The notes under the pieces: generated by a model
Database searches by the model: none
What the model saw: only the letters and a program-made list of their open reading frames with translations
Told to the model about the DNA's origin: nothing
Shown here: positions 39,197 through 49,851 of the stretch, piece by piece
Layout of the letters: each line of letters starts with the position of its first letter
Numbering within the stretch: the stretch's first letter is position 1
Program-made: the position numbers and the translations under genes
DNA from: Oxytricha trifallax
Lineage: Eukaryota > Ciliophora > Spirotrichea > Sporadotrichida > Oxytrichidae
Length of the DNA: 64,000 nt
Direction: 5' to 3'
Assembly: GCA_000711775.1 (NCBI GenBank)
Contig: ARYC01001126.1
Span: 27,571-91,570, forward strand

Positions 39197-39327
39197 TTCC
39201 ATGAAGCAAAAAATAAAATTAATATGTTACCATTAAAGTTAGTAAAATTGCTTTTGTTTTAAGTTAATAATGTTTATTATATTGCTCTTAAAAATTTAAT
39301 TCTTAAACCCCATTACCTAACTACACT
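39197..39327. other. 131-bp IES with 10-bp pointer in gene gamma
   Basis: Pointer copies TAACTACACT (plus strand) lie at 39187-39196 and 39318-39327. The position, pointer and length equal those of the beta IES at 26554-26684, though the interior has diverged. The conserved words ATTACC beside one pointer and CATG beside the other may be end signals. Confidence 0.8.
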
Positions 39328-39906
39328 CTCACTTGCTGCAGTGGTATACAAAAAATTGAAGTAAGTGGTATTCAGAGAGACAGCTAAACAAGACATTGAA
39401 GTTGCAAATGTATATGTAAAACTCCATGATTTTAATATCTCGATTTATAAACTGCCAGCAAGTTCCTAGGTTAATATAAAGTTTATATCTTGGCCACTAA
39501 GACCAACTCCGTCTATACAAGATATTTATTATAAATCTTAATTAATTTAATGGATGCTTAGTTTTGATATTGGATAATTTTAAGCTGTTAATTAGTTTTC
39601 TATATTGAATCTTAGAGATTTTAAAACCTAGCCATCTGTAGCTTATATTGAGATTAAGCAAGGTTACTTTTCATCAGAGCCTGCGAAGTACATAAAAAAT
39701 TAATTAATTTATACATACGATTAAGATTGAAATTAAATTCAGCTGTTATTGCCAAAAATTTATGATTATTAGATCCAAATTCTTTATAATATACAGGTAC
39801 AATAATACTTAGTGATGAGGTTTGCTAAAAAGCAGCGATTGAAAATGTATTCCCATAAGCTGTTATAATGTATATCATATCATTTTAATCCATTTTTAAT
39901 CCAATA

Positions 39907-40326
39907 TTTTAGGAACTTATTTGAAGTAGAAAAATCAATTATAAAGAATTATTTAATAGTTATTTGAATTAAAGGTAGTTAATGTTATTAAAAGCTATAC
40001 AAATTTATATTGTTTGATCTAAAATAAAATCTAGCTGGACTTTACTTTTGACGGTAATAATTTATCTCATCACGAGAGCGATAAATCGATTTTTTGGTAA
40101 AGAGATTTGGCTAGAAGATTTTATTCCAAAACTAAAACTGATTACCTCGCTTCAGGGATGAGATAAATTATTACCGAAATTAGCAAAGTCCAGCTAATTT
40201 AAATTCACTATCGAACGAGTATCACATTTTATAGGCTTCTACAGCATAAATTGCCACTAATTTATATAATTATTACTTTATTTTTTTTAAATAATTTATT
40301 TTCTCAATACAAATATGTTCCTTCAA
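39907..40326. mobile_element. Palindromic MITE, TTGTAGG family, inside gamma propeller block
   Basis: The left tip TTTTAGGAAC is worn; the right tip mirrors TTGAAGGAACATA. TA flanks both sides (39905-39906 and 40327-40328). The inner arms hold the family motifs (GAGAGCGATAAATCG and CCTCGCTTCAGGGATGAGAT). On the minus strand, removal leaving one TA gives NDDIGLKM where beta has NDDTIGLKM, so the frame is kept with one residue fewer. Confidence 0.85.
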
Positions 40327-40454
40327 TAATATCGTCATTTTTTTAGAGAGAGTTTCCATTTTTATTATTTTGGGGAATATTAAATGTTTATAATTTTAAA
40401 ATAAGCAAAAGCAATTTGTAATGTAAATTTTAACTTGGATATCATAAAAAGTAT

Positions 40455-40835
40455 GGGAGATAAATTTCCTGCCCCAAACATTGAAATTTATTTTATTTGC
40501 CCATAATTATAGAAAAACCATATTAATCACTATTTCAATTTCTCTTCCCCTAGATTAAGCTACTTTCTTAAAATGTAACTTTCTTGGCCAACTATCCCTT
40601 GACTTATTACACATTAGATACTATTAAAAATATATTATTTTAACTAATTTTAATGAATTTATTCGAATCTTTATAAGATATGAGAGTTAATAGATGTTTA
40701 TATAAGTAAAATTTGGTCATAAATGGTAATAAAGATTCAAAAAATTTTATAAAAATTACATTTTATTATGCTTGGGCAGGAAACTTCCCTTTTAAATGCA
40801 TTAACAATTTTTAGGCAGGAACCTCCCCCCCCCAA
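40455..40835 (+). mobile_element. G-rich-tip MITE, copy 3
   Basis: It begins GGGAGATAAATTTCCTGCCC and ends in two tip units, GGGCAGGAAACTTCCC (to about 40789) and GGCAGGAACCTCCCCCCCCC (to about 40835). The body aligns with the copies at 19204 and 48546. It lies in AT-rich DNA between gamma propeller blocks. Confidence 0.8.
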
Positions 40836-42376
40836 ATGTTCATTTATTTATTTAAAAAAGATTAAAAAACACTAAAGTAAAGTTAATTGACTTTGATAAT
40901 GAAAATGTATTATTATATTTTTTCCTCTTTTTAATTTTAAGGATCTTTATAAATAGATAAAATTTAAATTATTTTAAAAATTAGAAATTTTTAAAAAAGA
41001 TACACTTCAACACTTAATATTAAAAAAATTATCTTATCGATATTTTATTTATTAAATATAAATTTAAACACAACTTTATATTTACTGTCAAATTATTAAA
41101 GTATACCTGGGCTACATCTCCTGTTTAATAATTAAGTAGAATTATTGCAAAATTTGGGGCAGCAGAGACTCCAATAAAGTATGTCTAAAAATTAAAAAAT
41201 AAATTTGCATCTATTATCCATCTTAAATTGAGCATTCAATATACATCAAAATTATAATTATTGCAATATAACTTTTAAATTTATGTTTTATTGATTCTTG
41301 AATCATTTCAGGACTAACATTTGACAAGCTTGAATCAACTTGCTTGTGCCAAACAACACCCCCGGTTAGTTCGTCTATTTTAATAATTATTGGAATGTTT
41401 CCAGAATTTATTACATCGTGAGAACTTGATTATCCTGCTACTATTAGTTTCTAATTAGCTTCATCATAGGACATGCAAATATAAAATAAAACAAACTAAT
41501 TTATTGTAATCAAATTATATTTACACGATATTAGGGGGATTGTGGTTAATTATAAACTTAAAATGTTTTGGAATATCTAACCTTGAATCTTCTTATATAA
41601 TAATAATTATTATTTTTAATAAATCTCAAATAAGTTTAACAAAATCATTTTTAACAATTTTTAATGTAAAAGAAAAAAGTAATTTTCGAATTTATAGAAA
41701 TCAGATCAAAATTATCAAAGTCATTAAATAAACGATAATAAAAAGGTATAAAAATGAAATAGAAAAAAATATAATCATGTGTCTGTGAAACTAATCTAAT
41801 CCATATTTTACTTTAAAATTCTGGCAAAATTTCTATAAGAAAAACTAATATCTAATAAATTTTTTATGATAAATAAATAATTTAGCACACTTAAGTTATT
41901 AGAAAAAAATTAGTTGATAATCATTATTCAATAAAAATTGAATAAATCCTCCCCTTAACTTAATATGTTTTAAAAAAATAAAATTATTTTTTCAATTCTC
42001 TTTAATCTGAAAAAATTATATAAGATATAAAAAACTTAAAATAATTAATTTATGATGCTTTTTACACTCCTAATTATTTAACATAAAGTTCATATTAAAT
42101 ATGAAAATAATTAATATACAATTAAACTTAGTATCATCATTTGATCCTCCTAATATTTATGGAAATGCATATAATGGCTGTGCCGTAAAGCAGCTACTTA
42201 AATCTGAAATATCTTCCCTAAGCTGTCGATTATTTTTTACTAAACAGTTAATTTTAATTTACAAAACCTATAGAAAATTCAAATTATAAAGTCTAACTTA
42301 TTAAAATATGAAAACAGTGTATTGAGTTAACGAAGAAAAGCATGATACAAAGTATTAGTCCATTAGTAATATTCAA

Positions 42377-43939
42377 ATAAATTTTATCAAAATAACTTGA
42401 CTATGAAAATTTTAAAAATTAAAAAAAGAAAATTTTATATAGCAAAATGAATACGAAAGCAAGCTCAGTGTTCATTTAATATTAATTATTAGATTATTAG
42501 TCGCTACTTTCAAATTTTCTTTCCAAGATTCAGTTAAAATAGTATAAAAATCGCGAATATTTAAATTCTAAATATATGACTAATTATAAATTAAAGCATT
42601 ATTCAAACATTATTATAATTATTTTTAAAAAATTGTTTGATTTTTATATTTATATATTTAAAATGTGCTCAAGTGATAAAATTCATACTTTTACTACTTG
42701 AGCCCATTTTTATTATATTTTTAAAAAATGAAATTATTAATACTTATTTTTATTTAAATTTGTTTTTATTTATTAAACTATTTTTCTATTAAAATGAAAG
42801 TTAATTTATTCATAGTTTATTATTTAAGTCTAATAATTTATTTTATATATAAAAAGTGTTTATATTTAAAGATTTTATACTTTTAATAGAAAAATTTCCA
42901 AAAATTACTCATGTTTTAAATTAGGAGTAAATGAAACTTAATTTTAATTAAAATCATACTTCAACTCTATATTTTGCTATAATAAAATTTTTATTTAGAG
43001 ATTTAATTAACAAATACTAATATATATTGTGCTCTAGCAGCAAAAATAAATATATTTTAATTCTTAAATTCACAATAATAAAAAGATTTTGAATAAATTA
43101 AACATAATTTTTATTTACAATACTAAGAATTTTCCAAGTAACTATTATATTCATTTCTTTGTATTTAAGAATTTTTATATTTGCAATTTTTATACTATTT
43201 TGACTGATTAAAATTATTTTTTTCAAGCTACGGCTTAAAATTGTTTCGGTATTTTTATATTATTATCGATCATGAATTTTTTTAATTTAAAAATTATAGA
43301 AATTAATCAAATAACGTAATACATTTATATTTCTTTAAATATTAATTAAAATGGAACAATTTAGATCTAGCAATCCATCAAACCTCTCTATGTATTTCTA
43401 CAGTTTTTACTAATTAAACATGAAGTAAGTATTTATTTTTGAAAAATATTAACTTAAAAATACTTATTTACCTCAATATATATCAGCACTCTCACAAAAT
43501 CTATATATTTCTAAAATTTTAAGAATTTAGGGACTTATAATTGTGCTACCTAAATAATACACGATTAACGTATATAAAACTAAAATTCAATAACAGACTA
43601 AAATCCTTATGTAATTTCACAAATAGATTGTCTCAGTGGAATGACAAATGATTTTGGATATATAAAAAATAAAAATAATATATATTTCATAGTATTAAGT
43701 CAAAGTTTATAATATTCCATATATTATAGAATACTCCCTTTTTTATTGCACTTTTGTCTTTAATATAACTTATTTAATCTACAAATACTGAATTATAGGC
43801 AGTTTATTTATTTTACTTATTTATAATTTCCTATTCTTTTGTATTTTAGCAATATTTATTTGGAGACAGTACCAAGAATATTTTATTTTCAATTAGTAAC
43901 TTTAATTTCATAATCCAGATATTTTGATTAAATTTTACT
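42377..43939. other. AT-rich DNA upstream of gamma
   Basis: No coding block, repeat or RNA-like structure is recognised in this stretch. It is longer than the equivalent spacers upstream of alpha and beta (about 300 bp), so it probably holds an unrecognised insertion. Confidence 0.3.
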
Positions 43940-44085
43940 GATTATCTCTTAACAAGCAGGGGTCATTATTTATTGTAGGTTTAAATAGGTTAATATTATT
44001 ACTGATAATGGAAGTATTTAGAATTATTATTTATAATATGTAAACAGTCAAAAGCAAATTCATTAAGATTTATAAGGGTGATTTA
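43940..44085 (-). other. Conserved block upstream of paralog gamma
   Basis: Third copy of the block at 9260 and 30225. Here an ATG (44061-44063) opens a hydrophobic peptide beginning MNLLLTVYILQIIILNTS on the minus strand. It could be a small secreted peptide or leader, but the ATG is absent from the other copies, so coding is doubtful. Confidence 0.4.
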
Positions 44086-44305
44086 ATTTTTCTTAAATTA
44101 TTCATTTCAATTATTATAAATATGATAATTTAGGAATATCAATTTTTCGTTTAAATTTAGAGAAATTCAAAACCCCAAAACCCTTTCAGTAGTTTGATTG
44201 AGTTTTTGATTGATAAAAGTAGACTATTAGTGCATACTTTATTAGGGTTTTAATAGGGTTTATGTAGGGGTTTAATGTTTAAATGTTAGTAATTTAAGTG
44301 AGTAT

Positions 44306-45354
44306 ATGCGAGGTTTGGGGTCAGTTTATGACATTGAGTATATTGATTTATTGTTTAAGTTGCGTTATGGTGCGATGATTATAGTGATCAACTCAAACCT
44401 ATCCTTAATTACACATCTATAGCAAGACTGCTCCATAAATCTACTGCAACTGTGAGGTCTCATTGTCTATTAGCATTGAATTTAAAGAAATAGCAACTTA
44501 ATTCTAAGCCTAAAAGACCTCTTAAATTTTAGCAGCATCATATCGATTATCTTATTAATGATAAGACTCTTTAATACTGGGCTCACTTCTCTCTGGCCTA
44601 GAGAGCTGTGATGTTTCATCGCCAATTTCCTGAGCTTCATATCTCTGCTTAATCGATAGCTAACATATATAAAAAGAACGGAATATCTTACAAGACAGTC
44701 AATCGCATTAAGAGAGTGATTGATTTTAATGTTCCATTTTATAAGGATAATTTAAAATATATATTCGATTAAATGCAGAGGGCTATTACTAATAACATTA
44801 AGTTCATACACGCTGATGAGGCAGTATTCACGTTTAATACCTTCATATCAAGGTCTTGGTATCAAAGATATAGCAATATTGAAGTATATGACTAAAAGGT
44901 CAACGTGTAAACTCATGCTATTCTCGGTGGAATAAGTGAAGATAGTGGCCTCGAGACTTATGTTATCCACCCTCGCTCAATAAAGACCGAATAATACATA
45001 AAGTTCTTATAATAACTCAGAGATAAGTACGCCGACTAAGAGATTATTCTGTTTGTAGATAACTTATCTGTCCATAAAACTAAAGACACAAGGAAGGAAT
45101 ATGAACGCCTAAATATAACACCTTTATTTAATGTTCCCTACAGTCCTCAGTTCAATGGAATTGAATTATATTGGGGGTTATTGAAAGTCCACTACAAGAA
45201 ACTCCTACTCTATCACTTGATGCATGACTTGAAGATAGATACAGTCGATTTTATTAAGAGTGCTGCTAAGAGACTCAGCGATGAGAAAGCTAAAGTATGC
45301 GCAAGAGAAGGGAGATTTTGTGTATATAAATAAGTTTTAGATTTAAACGAATGA
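44306..45354 (+). pseudogene. TBE transposase, DD34E (IS630/Tc1 superfamily), one frameshift
   Basis: The ATG begins MRGLGSVYD exactly at the inner edge of the left inverted repeat. The frame runs to RYG and then needs a 1-base correction near 44360: copy 2 reads GGAAGCGATGAT where this copy reads GGTGCGATGAT. After that it is open (TAA/TAG as Gln) to TGA 45352-45354, about 350 codons, the usual 42-kDa size. The catalytic triad is visible: D in FIHADEAVF (44815), D in LFVDNLSVH (45058) and E in FNGIELYW (45163), with 34 residues between the last two. The protein would cut and paste TBE ends. It overlaps no other gene and ends 6 bp from the convergent 22-kDa gene. The frameshift may be mutation or a read error. 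Confidence 0.9.
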
Positions 45355-45360
45355 ATAAGC

Positions 45361-46150
45361 TCACATATTAAATTTGCCTGTAAAAGGATTTGGCTTCTCT
45401 TTCTATTCTTCCTCTTAAGGCTTGCTTGGGCCCATGTTTCTTCTCTTAGTTTCAGCTCCTGCATCTATGTTCATCTCTTCTGGCTTTTATAAATCTTTGA
45501 AGAGTCTCTTACTCAATTCATGTTTTACTTGAGACTTTCTCTCTCTGTTTAATTTGCTGCGCTCTTTCATCAAGTAAATAGCAGTACCAGGTTTCTCTAA
45601 AAAGTTAGAAGGCTAAGCTTACTTGAGATGAAAGGATGCTTTTGAAGTTCCTAGAGCCAGGTCTCGCTAATTTTAATACCTTGCTTCTCTTTTTCATCAG
45701 GAGAGATACTGTAGCGTTTCTTATGAGCTTCTTAAATAACTTCATTTAAGTACTCAGGTTTCAGAGTTCCAAGGACACCAAAGAAAAAGTTTCTCTCTAG
45801 CAACTTATTAGAGAGTTGCAACTTTGAAGGAAGGTAGAGAGCAACATCTGGATCACTCATAGCATCATCATAGAGGTTTGTTACTGAAATTTCAGGGTAG
45901 TTAAGCATCTCTATCATCCTAATTTCATTAGACTAAAAAGCTTTTTTCTCTTCACTCAGTAAGGCTTTTAAGAATGAGATTTTAGTACCCTCCTAAGTCG
46001 GCAAGAACAATCCAACTATAAAGGATTTATTAATCTTACTTAAGAACTTACCTTGCTATACCAAATATCTATAAAGGTCCTCTTTACTTCGAAATTTTCC
46101 TATTAAATCTTGAGATTAAATTCTCTCATTGCATCATTCATAGACTCCAT
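45361..46150 (-). pseudogene. TBE 22-kDa ORF, damaged
   Basis: The ATG at 46148-46150 begins MESMNDAMR. The conserved core reads LNYPEISVTNLYDDAMSD (about 45870-45910), then a KLQLSNKLLERNFFFGVLG stretch and EAHKKRYSISP. Relative to the copy at 63081-63870 it has an in-frame TGA and single-base slips near 45940-45980. After ISETW..EL.KH.F.SSK, both copies continue their similarity in another frame, through EKPGTAIYLMKER to KRRNMGPSKP and PNPFTGKFNM, ending TGA 45361-45363. The function of this TBE protein is unknown. Lysine/glutamate-rich and probably soluble, with no recognised catalytic motif. Confidence 0.75.
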
Positions 46151-46370
46151 CTTGCTTCCTCTTTCTAGAAATGTTAATGAAATTTAAAATTATGGATATC
46201 CATTTTAAGTTTATTAAAATCTTATTACTAAATAGGGAGGATTTACTGGAGATCAACCTTGAAAAGATATGCGGAGAAGCATTGAAAAACTTGCTCCAAG
46301 TTTCACAGATTGATTTCCGTTTTTATCATTCTATCTCCATTAAATTGCTCCTTATAATGTTTAATTATTT

Positions 46371-46540
46371 TAGGAGGTCCTCCAAATTAAGTTTAAACTT
46401 TATTAGGAGTTAAAATTTAAGGTTAAAACTTAATTAGGAGCATATTAAATTAAAAAATGTTTAATAACTTTACCTCCAAATTAAGTTCAAACTTGATTTG
46501 GAGGAACTCCTAGAGAAACAAAACTTCATTAGGAGTATTT
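46371..46540. promoter_or_regulatory. Palindromic repeats between divergent TBE genes
   Basis: Two imperfect 30-bp palindromes start with CTCCAAATTAAGTT at about 46380 and 46475, each mirrored by AACTT.ATT.GGAG. Between and beyond them are extra TTAGGAG half-sites. They lie between the diverging starts of the 22-kDa gene (46150) and the kinase gene (46715), where a shared promoter or protein-binding region is expected. Similar half-sites remain in the non-autonomous copy near 38085-38122. A regulatory role is inference. Confidence 0.45.
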
Positions 46541-46714
46541 TAATTTACTAAAACGAATAAAATTCTCATAAAATATGTCAACTTACAGTCTTTTATGGTT
46601 GTTTAATTTTCTAACCTCTCAGCCGAAAATCTACCAGAGTGTCTTATACTCGACTATTAAAGTTTATCAAGGTATATTTATCATTATTATAATAAAATAT
46701 ATCAGCAAACTAAA

Positions 46715-48154
46715 ATGAGCGCTAACCTTCTGAGAAGAGCCGCATTACTTGGGTAAAATCAATCAAAATTATCATTCCAGCAACCAAAAAAAGTAGAGAC
46801 CAGAGACGCTTGTACTCAGTGGGAGCCTACTTATGACAACTTTGACCAGTCTAGCTTTGAGATTTAAATATAAATTAAGTAAGAGGTCACAAAAGAAGCT
46901 GTGCAAATTGAGGAGGAGGTTAAACAACCCGCCATAGAGCATTAATAAATTCCAGCTAAAGTTGACTATTAATGCAAAGAATGCAATAAAGTTTTCCCTT
47001 ACAAGTCGACTTATAAAAGACACTTGAGAGATATACACAACGATATGCCAAGGTTATATCTCAAGCATTAAAAGAAAGATGGGAAGTATGTCTGTGAGAA
47101 GCCATATTCTCATACTAGAGACCTCAAAGTGCACTTAAAGAAAAAGCACAATTAAAGCTTTGTCTTTATTCATGAACCTACTGGTAATAAATTCCTTTAA
47201 AAGAGAAGATCAAGAAACCCAGTGGAGTCTCTTAAAGTTGAAGCCTAGAAGTAAGTAAAAATGAAGAAAGCAGTCAAGAACTTTCCAGTCTCTGAGATCA
47301 ATAAAATAATGGTTAAAATTGAAGCAATGAAGATTCCTATATTAAAAATTATTGACTTAGATTCTTGCCTAGAAAGCTACCTTACTCTTGAAGATAAAGT
47401 TGAGAAGAGAGTAATTACTGATGACTAATATGCTTACAAGATATATCCTTTCAATTACTTCCTTGCTGATGACAAGTTCCAAATGGAATTTGCTAATGAG
47501 TATTATGCTCTTTAAAAGGCAAAGTTAAATGAGTGCAGGCATATCATCTAGCTTGATGCTATTTTACTTGGTAAAGATCATGTAGCCTTCAGGCTTCCTT
47601 TACTTGAAATGACTTACAGAGAATTCTTATCTGACAATAGATGTCAGAGATAAATTGGCTAGATAGTATAGCAGATAGTTGAGGGGATTGAAGAGCTTCA
47701 CAAGCTTGGTTATGTTCATAGAGACTTAAAGCCAGAGAACATCATGATCAACTTTCAGCCTCTTAGAGTTTTTATTATTGACTTCAACAGAGCTCAAAGA
47801 GTGCAAGCCTCTGCATAAGGAAATGTATACGGCACTCCTGGATATTTCCCAGAGAGAGAAGATTGGAGAGATGGAGACACTTAATGGGATATCTGGGCTC
47901 TAGCAGTAATAATAATAGAGAGCGACATGCCAAGAAACGATTACTTTAGCTGCAGGGGTGAGAGAGATTCTAAGCAGAGAATCAAACAATATCTCGAGAA
48001 AAATAAAATAAATGGAGGTCTCAGAGAACTTGCATACTCAACTATTATCAAGCCAAGCTAAGAGAATTAACAAACAATAGAAACAATCAAACATCAACTT
48101 AGAAAGATAAAATTCAGAGAACTGCCACATGACTCTAAGCTTATGTTTGTGTGA
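46715..48154 (+). CDS. TBE 57-kDa zinc-finger/protein-kinase-like protein, intact
   Basis: The frame is open for 479 codons with TAA/TAG as Gln and ends at TGA 48152-48154, 22 bp before the right inverted repeat. Residues 87-107 form a C2H2 finger (CKECNKVF...H...H). A second finger follows at about residues 125-145 but reads CEKP, lacking its second cysteine. The C-terminal half is kinase-like: catalytic loop HRDLKPEN at 335-342 and DFN instead of DFG at 356-358. GTPGYFPERED follows and then DIWALAVIIIESDMP, corresponding to subdomains VIII-IX. A clear glycine loop and the subdomain II lysine were not found, so activity is uncertain. The finger could tether the kinase to DNA or to the transposition complex; this is inference. 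Absence of damage over 1.4 kb suggests selection or recent insertion. Confidence 0.93.
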
Positions 48155-48545
48155 AATATTTAAAAAACTCGCTTGTTATACTCACTTAAATTACTAACAT
48201 TTAAACATTAAACCCCTACATAAACCCTATTAAAACCCTAATAAAGTATGCACTAATAGTCTACTTTTATAAAAAACTCAATCAAACTACTGAAAGGGTT
48301 TTAGGGTTTTGATTGCTTTAAATATAATTAATCTCTGAATGAAACGTAATTATTATATTCATAAAAAATATATAGTTATGTTAAAATCTCAACAATAACA
48401 AATGAGATTTAAATTTATTTTTTAAAGAATTTTTGTAATAAATAGATATATGAATGTTTTAATTTTTGAGAAAAAAAAATTACGTCAATAAATTGTTTGA
48501 AATAGTTAAAACATATTTTTTAACCTAATTCTACTTAAAACTTAT

Positions 48546-48902
48546 GAGGGGAAATTTCTTGCTCCATATATTAAAAATATATAATTTTTATCAATTTTTA
48601 AATATTCTTTTCATCAACTAGGAGTAAGTCTTATTTATTCATTCATCCACTAACTCTTTTATCTTCTATAAGATACGAATGTTTATCATGAAATCCCATT
48701 TATTTTAAATTAAAACAGTTATTTATTAAAGTTTCTACTATTTAATGAGACAAGGATTAATTATAAACTTTAAAAATTATATATTTAAAAAACTTGTTTA
48801 ATATAAGAGGAGGGAAATAGAAATCGTGATTAATATGTTTCTTCTATAATTTTTGGGAAAATAAATTAAATTTAATCTTTGGTGTAGGAACTTCCCCCAC
48901 CC
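48546..48902 (-). mobile_element. G-rich-tip MITE, reverse copy
   Basis: Read on the minus strand, it begins GGTGGGGGAAGTTCCTACACC and follows the copies at 40455 and 19204 through the shared TTATAGAA and ATTAATCAC words. It ends near the GAGGGGAAATTTC tip at 48546. It lies 235 bp right of the complete TBE. Confidence 0.78.
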
Positions 48903-48909
48903 AATTTAT

Positions 48910-49204
48910 ATATAAATAAATTGCTCACAAATATATTATTCCAACTAATTATTCTAAAATATAATAAGCCATTATACATTAGTAGAATGATATAATTAAG
49001 TTACTACTCCAATTATTAAATTTATGAAATTGCTTTTATATCTTCTTTATTATTAATTTTAATAAAATGCAATATTATTTTTATTCTATTATGAGTATTT
49101 ATTTTGACTATGAATAGAATAACTTTAAAAATAGGCTTTAATATTAGTTTATAATATTTATTTAATTCCAGTTGAGAAATTGTAATTTCTTCATGAAATA
49201 AAAA
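48910..49204. other. Duplicated intergenic spacer
   Basis: This AT-rich stretch matches 10070-10270 and 30770-30980 in order and wording (TTATTCTAAAATAT, TGATATAATTAAGTTACT, GCTTTTATATCTTC). It is thus part of the ancestral duplicated unit between array genes. No gene is seen. Confidence 0.45.
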
Positions 49205-49851
49205 TTATTATCTAGCAATAAGTTACGACCTACTGGTATGTTGGGAGTATATCCCGACCAATTCCGGTACCCCGGAGTTCGAAACCATGAAGGCACTCGG
49301 CTTTTACGAGATAAGTCCCGGATCTGAGAACCTCCTCAGAATACGTCAGGCAAGGTATAGGGGGATCACGCCAATAAAAACGTCGACCGTTGATCATATA
49401 AGTCGTGTTAAAACTAAATGATACACCTATCCTTGTAACCTGGGGTTGAATGCACCAAGGATAGGGTAGGAATTTAGAGACAAACCGCTTGGATTCTCAG
49501 ATTGGACTCTATTTGCTGATGAAAAGTAAGAACAACCTTACATAAGAAGTCTTCAGCAGAGTATCTCTCGGGGTTTTCCCCCCTCAGCAAAGCCAAACAA
49601 TAAGTCTTTACTGAGAAGGGGTTTTACCTGAAACATAAGCATTCATAGGAAAGTCAGTTATAGTAGTAAAAAGGAAAATTCATTCAGAAGAGCACAAGAC
49701 CGCTAGACCACACAGGAGTTCCGGCGTGTTCCCCTTGCCTACCCAATTGTGGTGGCATGTTAGCATGAGCCAGATGCCCGAACTGACCTCCTTAACCTAC
49801 AGGGAGGGTTGACTGACGGTGTCGAAAGTCTAAAGTATGAAGTAAAAATCC
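49205..49851. other. GC-rich, hairpin-rich island of unknown identity (candidate structured RNA or SINE-like element)
   Basis: About 0.65 kb of roughly balanced base composition stands out from the AT-rich surroundings. No long frame is open in the ciliate code. Several hairpins can be drawn: GGGAGTATATCCC near 49225; ATCCTTG with CAAGGAT near 49430-49465; CTGAG with CTCAG near 49328; GGGGTTTTCCCC near 49572; CCCCTCAG with CTGAGAAGGGG at 49580-49622; and GGCAT with ATGCC at 49754-49778. GAGTTCGAAACC (near 49276) resembles a polymerase III B box, with an A-box-like TGGTATGTTGGG some 55 bp upstream. Another A-box-like motif (TGGTCTAGCGGT) is on the opposite strand near 49705. No tRNA or rRNA was recognised. 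It abuts a MITE at 49852. Confidence 0.5.

Larger units (their letters stand above)
33141..42376 (-). pseudogene. Paralog gamma: internally deleted copy of the membrane-protein gene
   Basis: Blocks run from a leader (about 42300-42376, start position reads TTG) through propeller blocks (42100-42250, 41290-41480, 41110-41200, 40330-40380 with 39700-39905) and ectodomain blocks (39330-39700). The last is the VVVSRV block at 39121-39186. At about 39116-39120 the sequence jumps to the late membrane/tail blocks: PITTVSYNQEVFNELSTLA near 39050-39110, then MLVFSDFVYD and MSHVFIVAYTFNICV, then the tail with LTIVPEDRNEHYPTYR near 35930. The cadherin-like domain and first membrane helices are therefore missing. 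Single-base slips relative to beta near 33160 and 34130 break the tail. Insertions lie at 31180, 34629, 36227, 37390, 38604, 39907 and 40455. Confidence 0.65.
44168..48311 (+). mobile_element. TBE transposon, complete 4.1-kb copy
   Basis: The ends are CAAAACCCCAAAACCC on the left and the near-identical mirror on the right, inside terminal inverted repeats of about 135-139 bp. ATT is duplicated at 44165-44167 and 48312-48314. The layout is that of oxytrichid TBEs: a DD34E transposase on the plus strand, a convergent 22-kDa gene on the minus strand, and a 57-kDa zinc-finger/kinase gene on the plus strand. TBEs are germline-limited and removed in macronuclear development, and the transposase is implicated in genome rearrangement (established for Oxytricha). 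The kinase gene is open throughout, while the transposase and 22-kDa genes each carry breaks. Confidence 0.96.

Noticed and set aside
45213..45917. Standard-code minus-strand ORFs in the TBE
   Set aside because: One is an out-of-frame shadow and the other is only a fragment of the 22-kDa gene, which is annotated as a whole.
49270..49300. tRNA gene in the GC-rich island
   Set aside because: B-box-like motif present, but no acceptor, D and anticodon arms could be paired around it.
49510..49560. Hammerhead ribozyme from CTGATGA near 49517
   Set aside because: The following stem and GAAAC core are missing.
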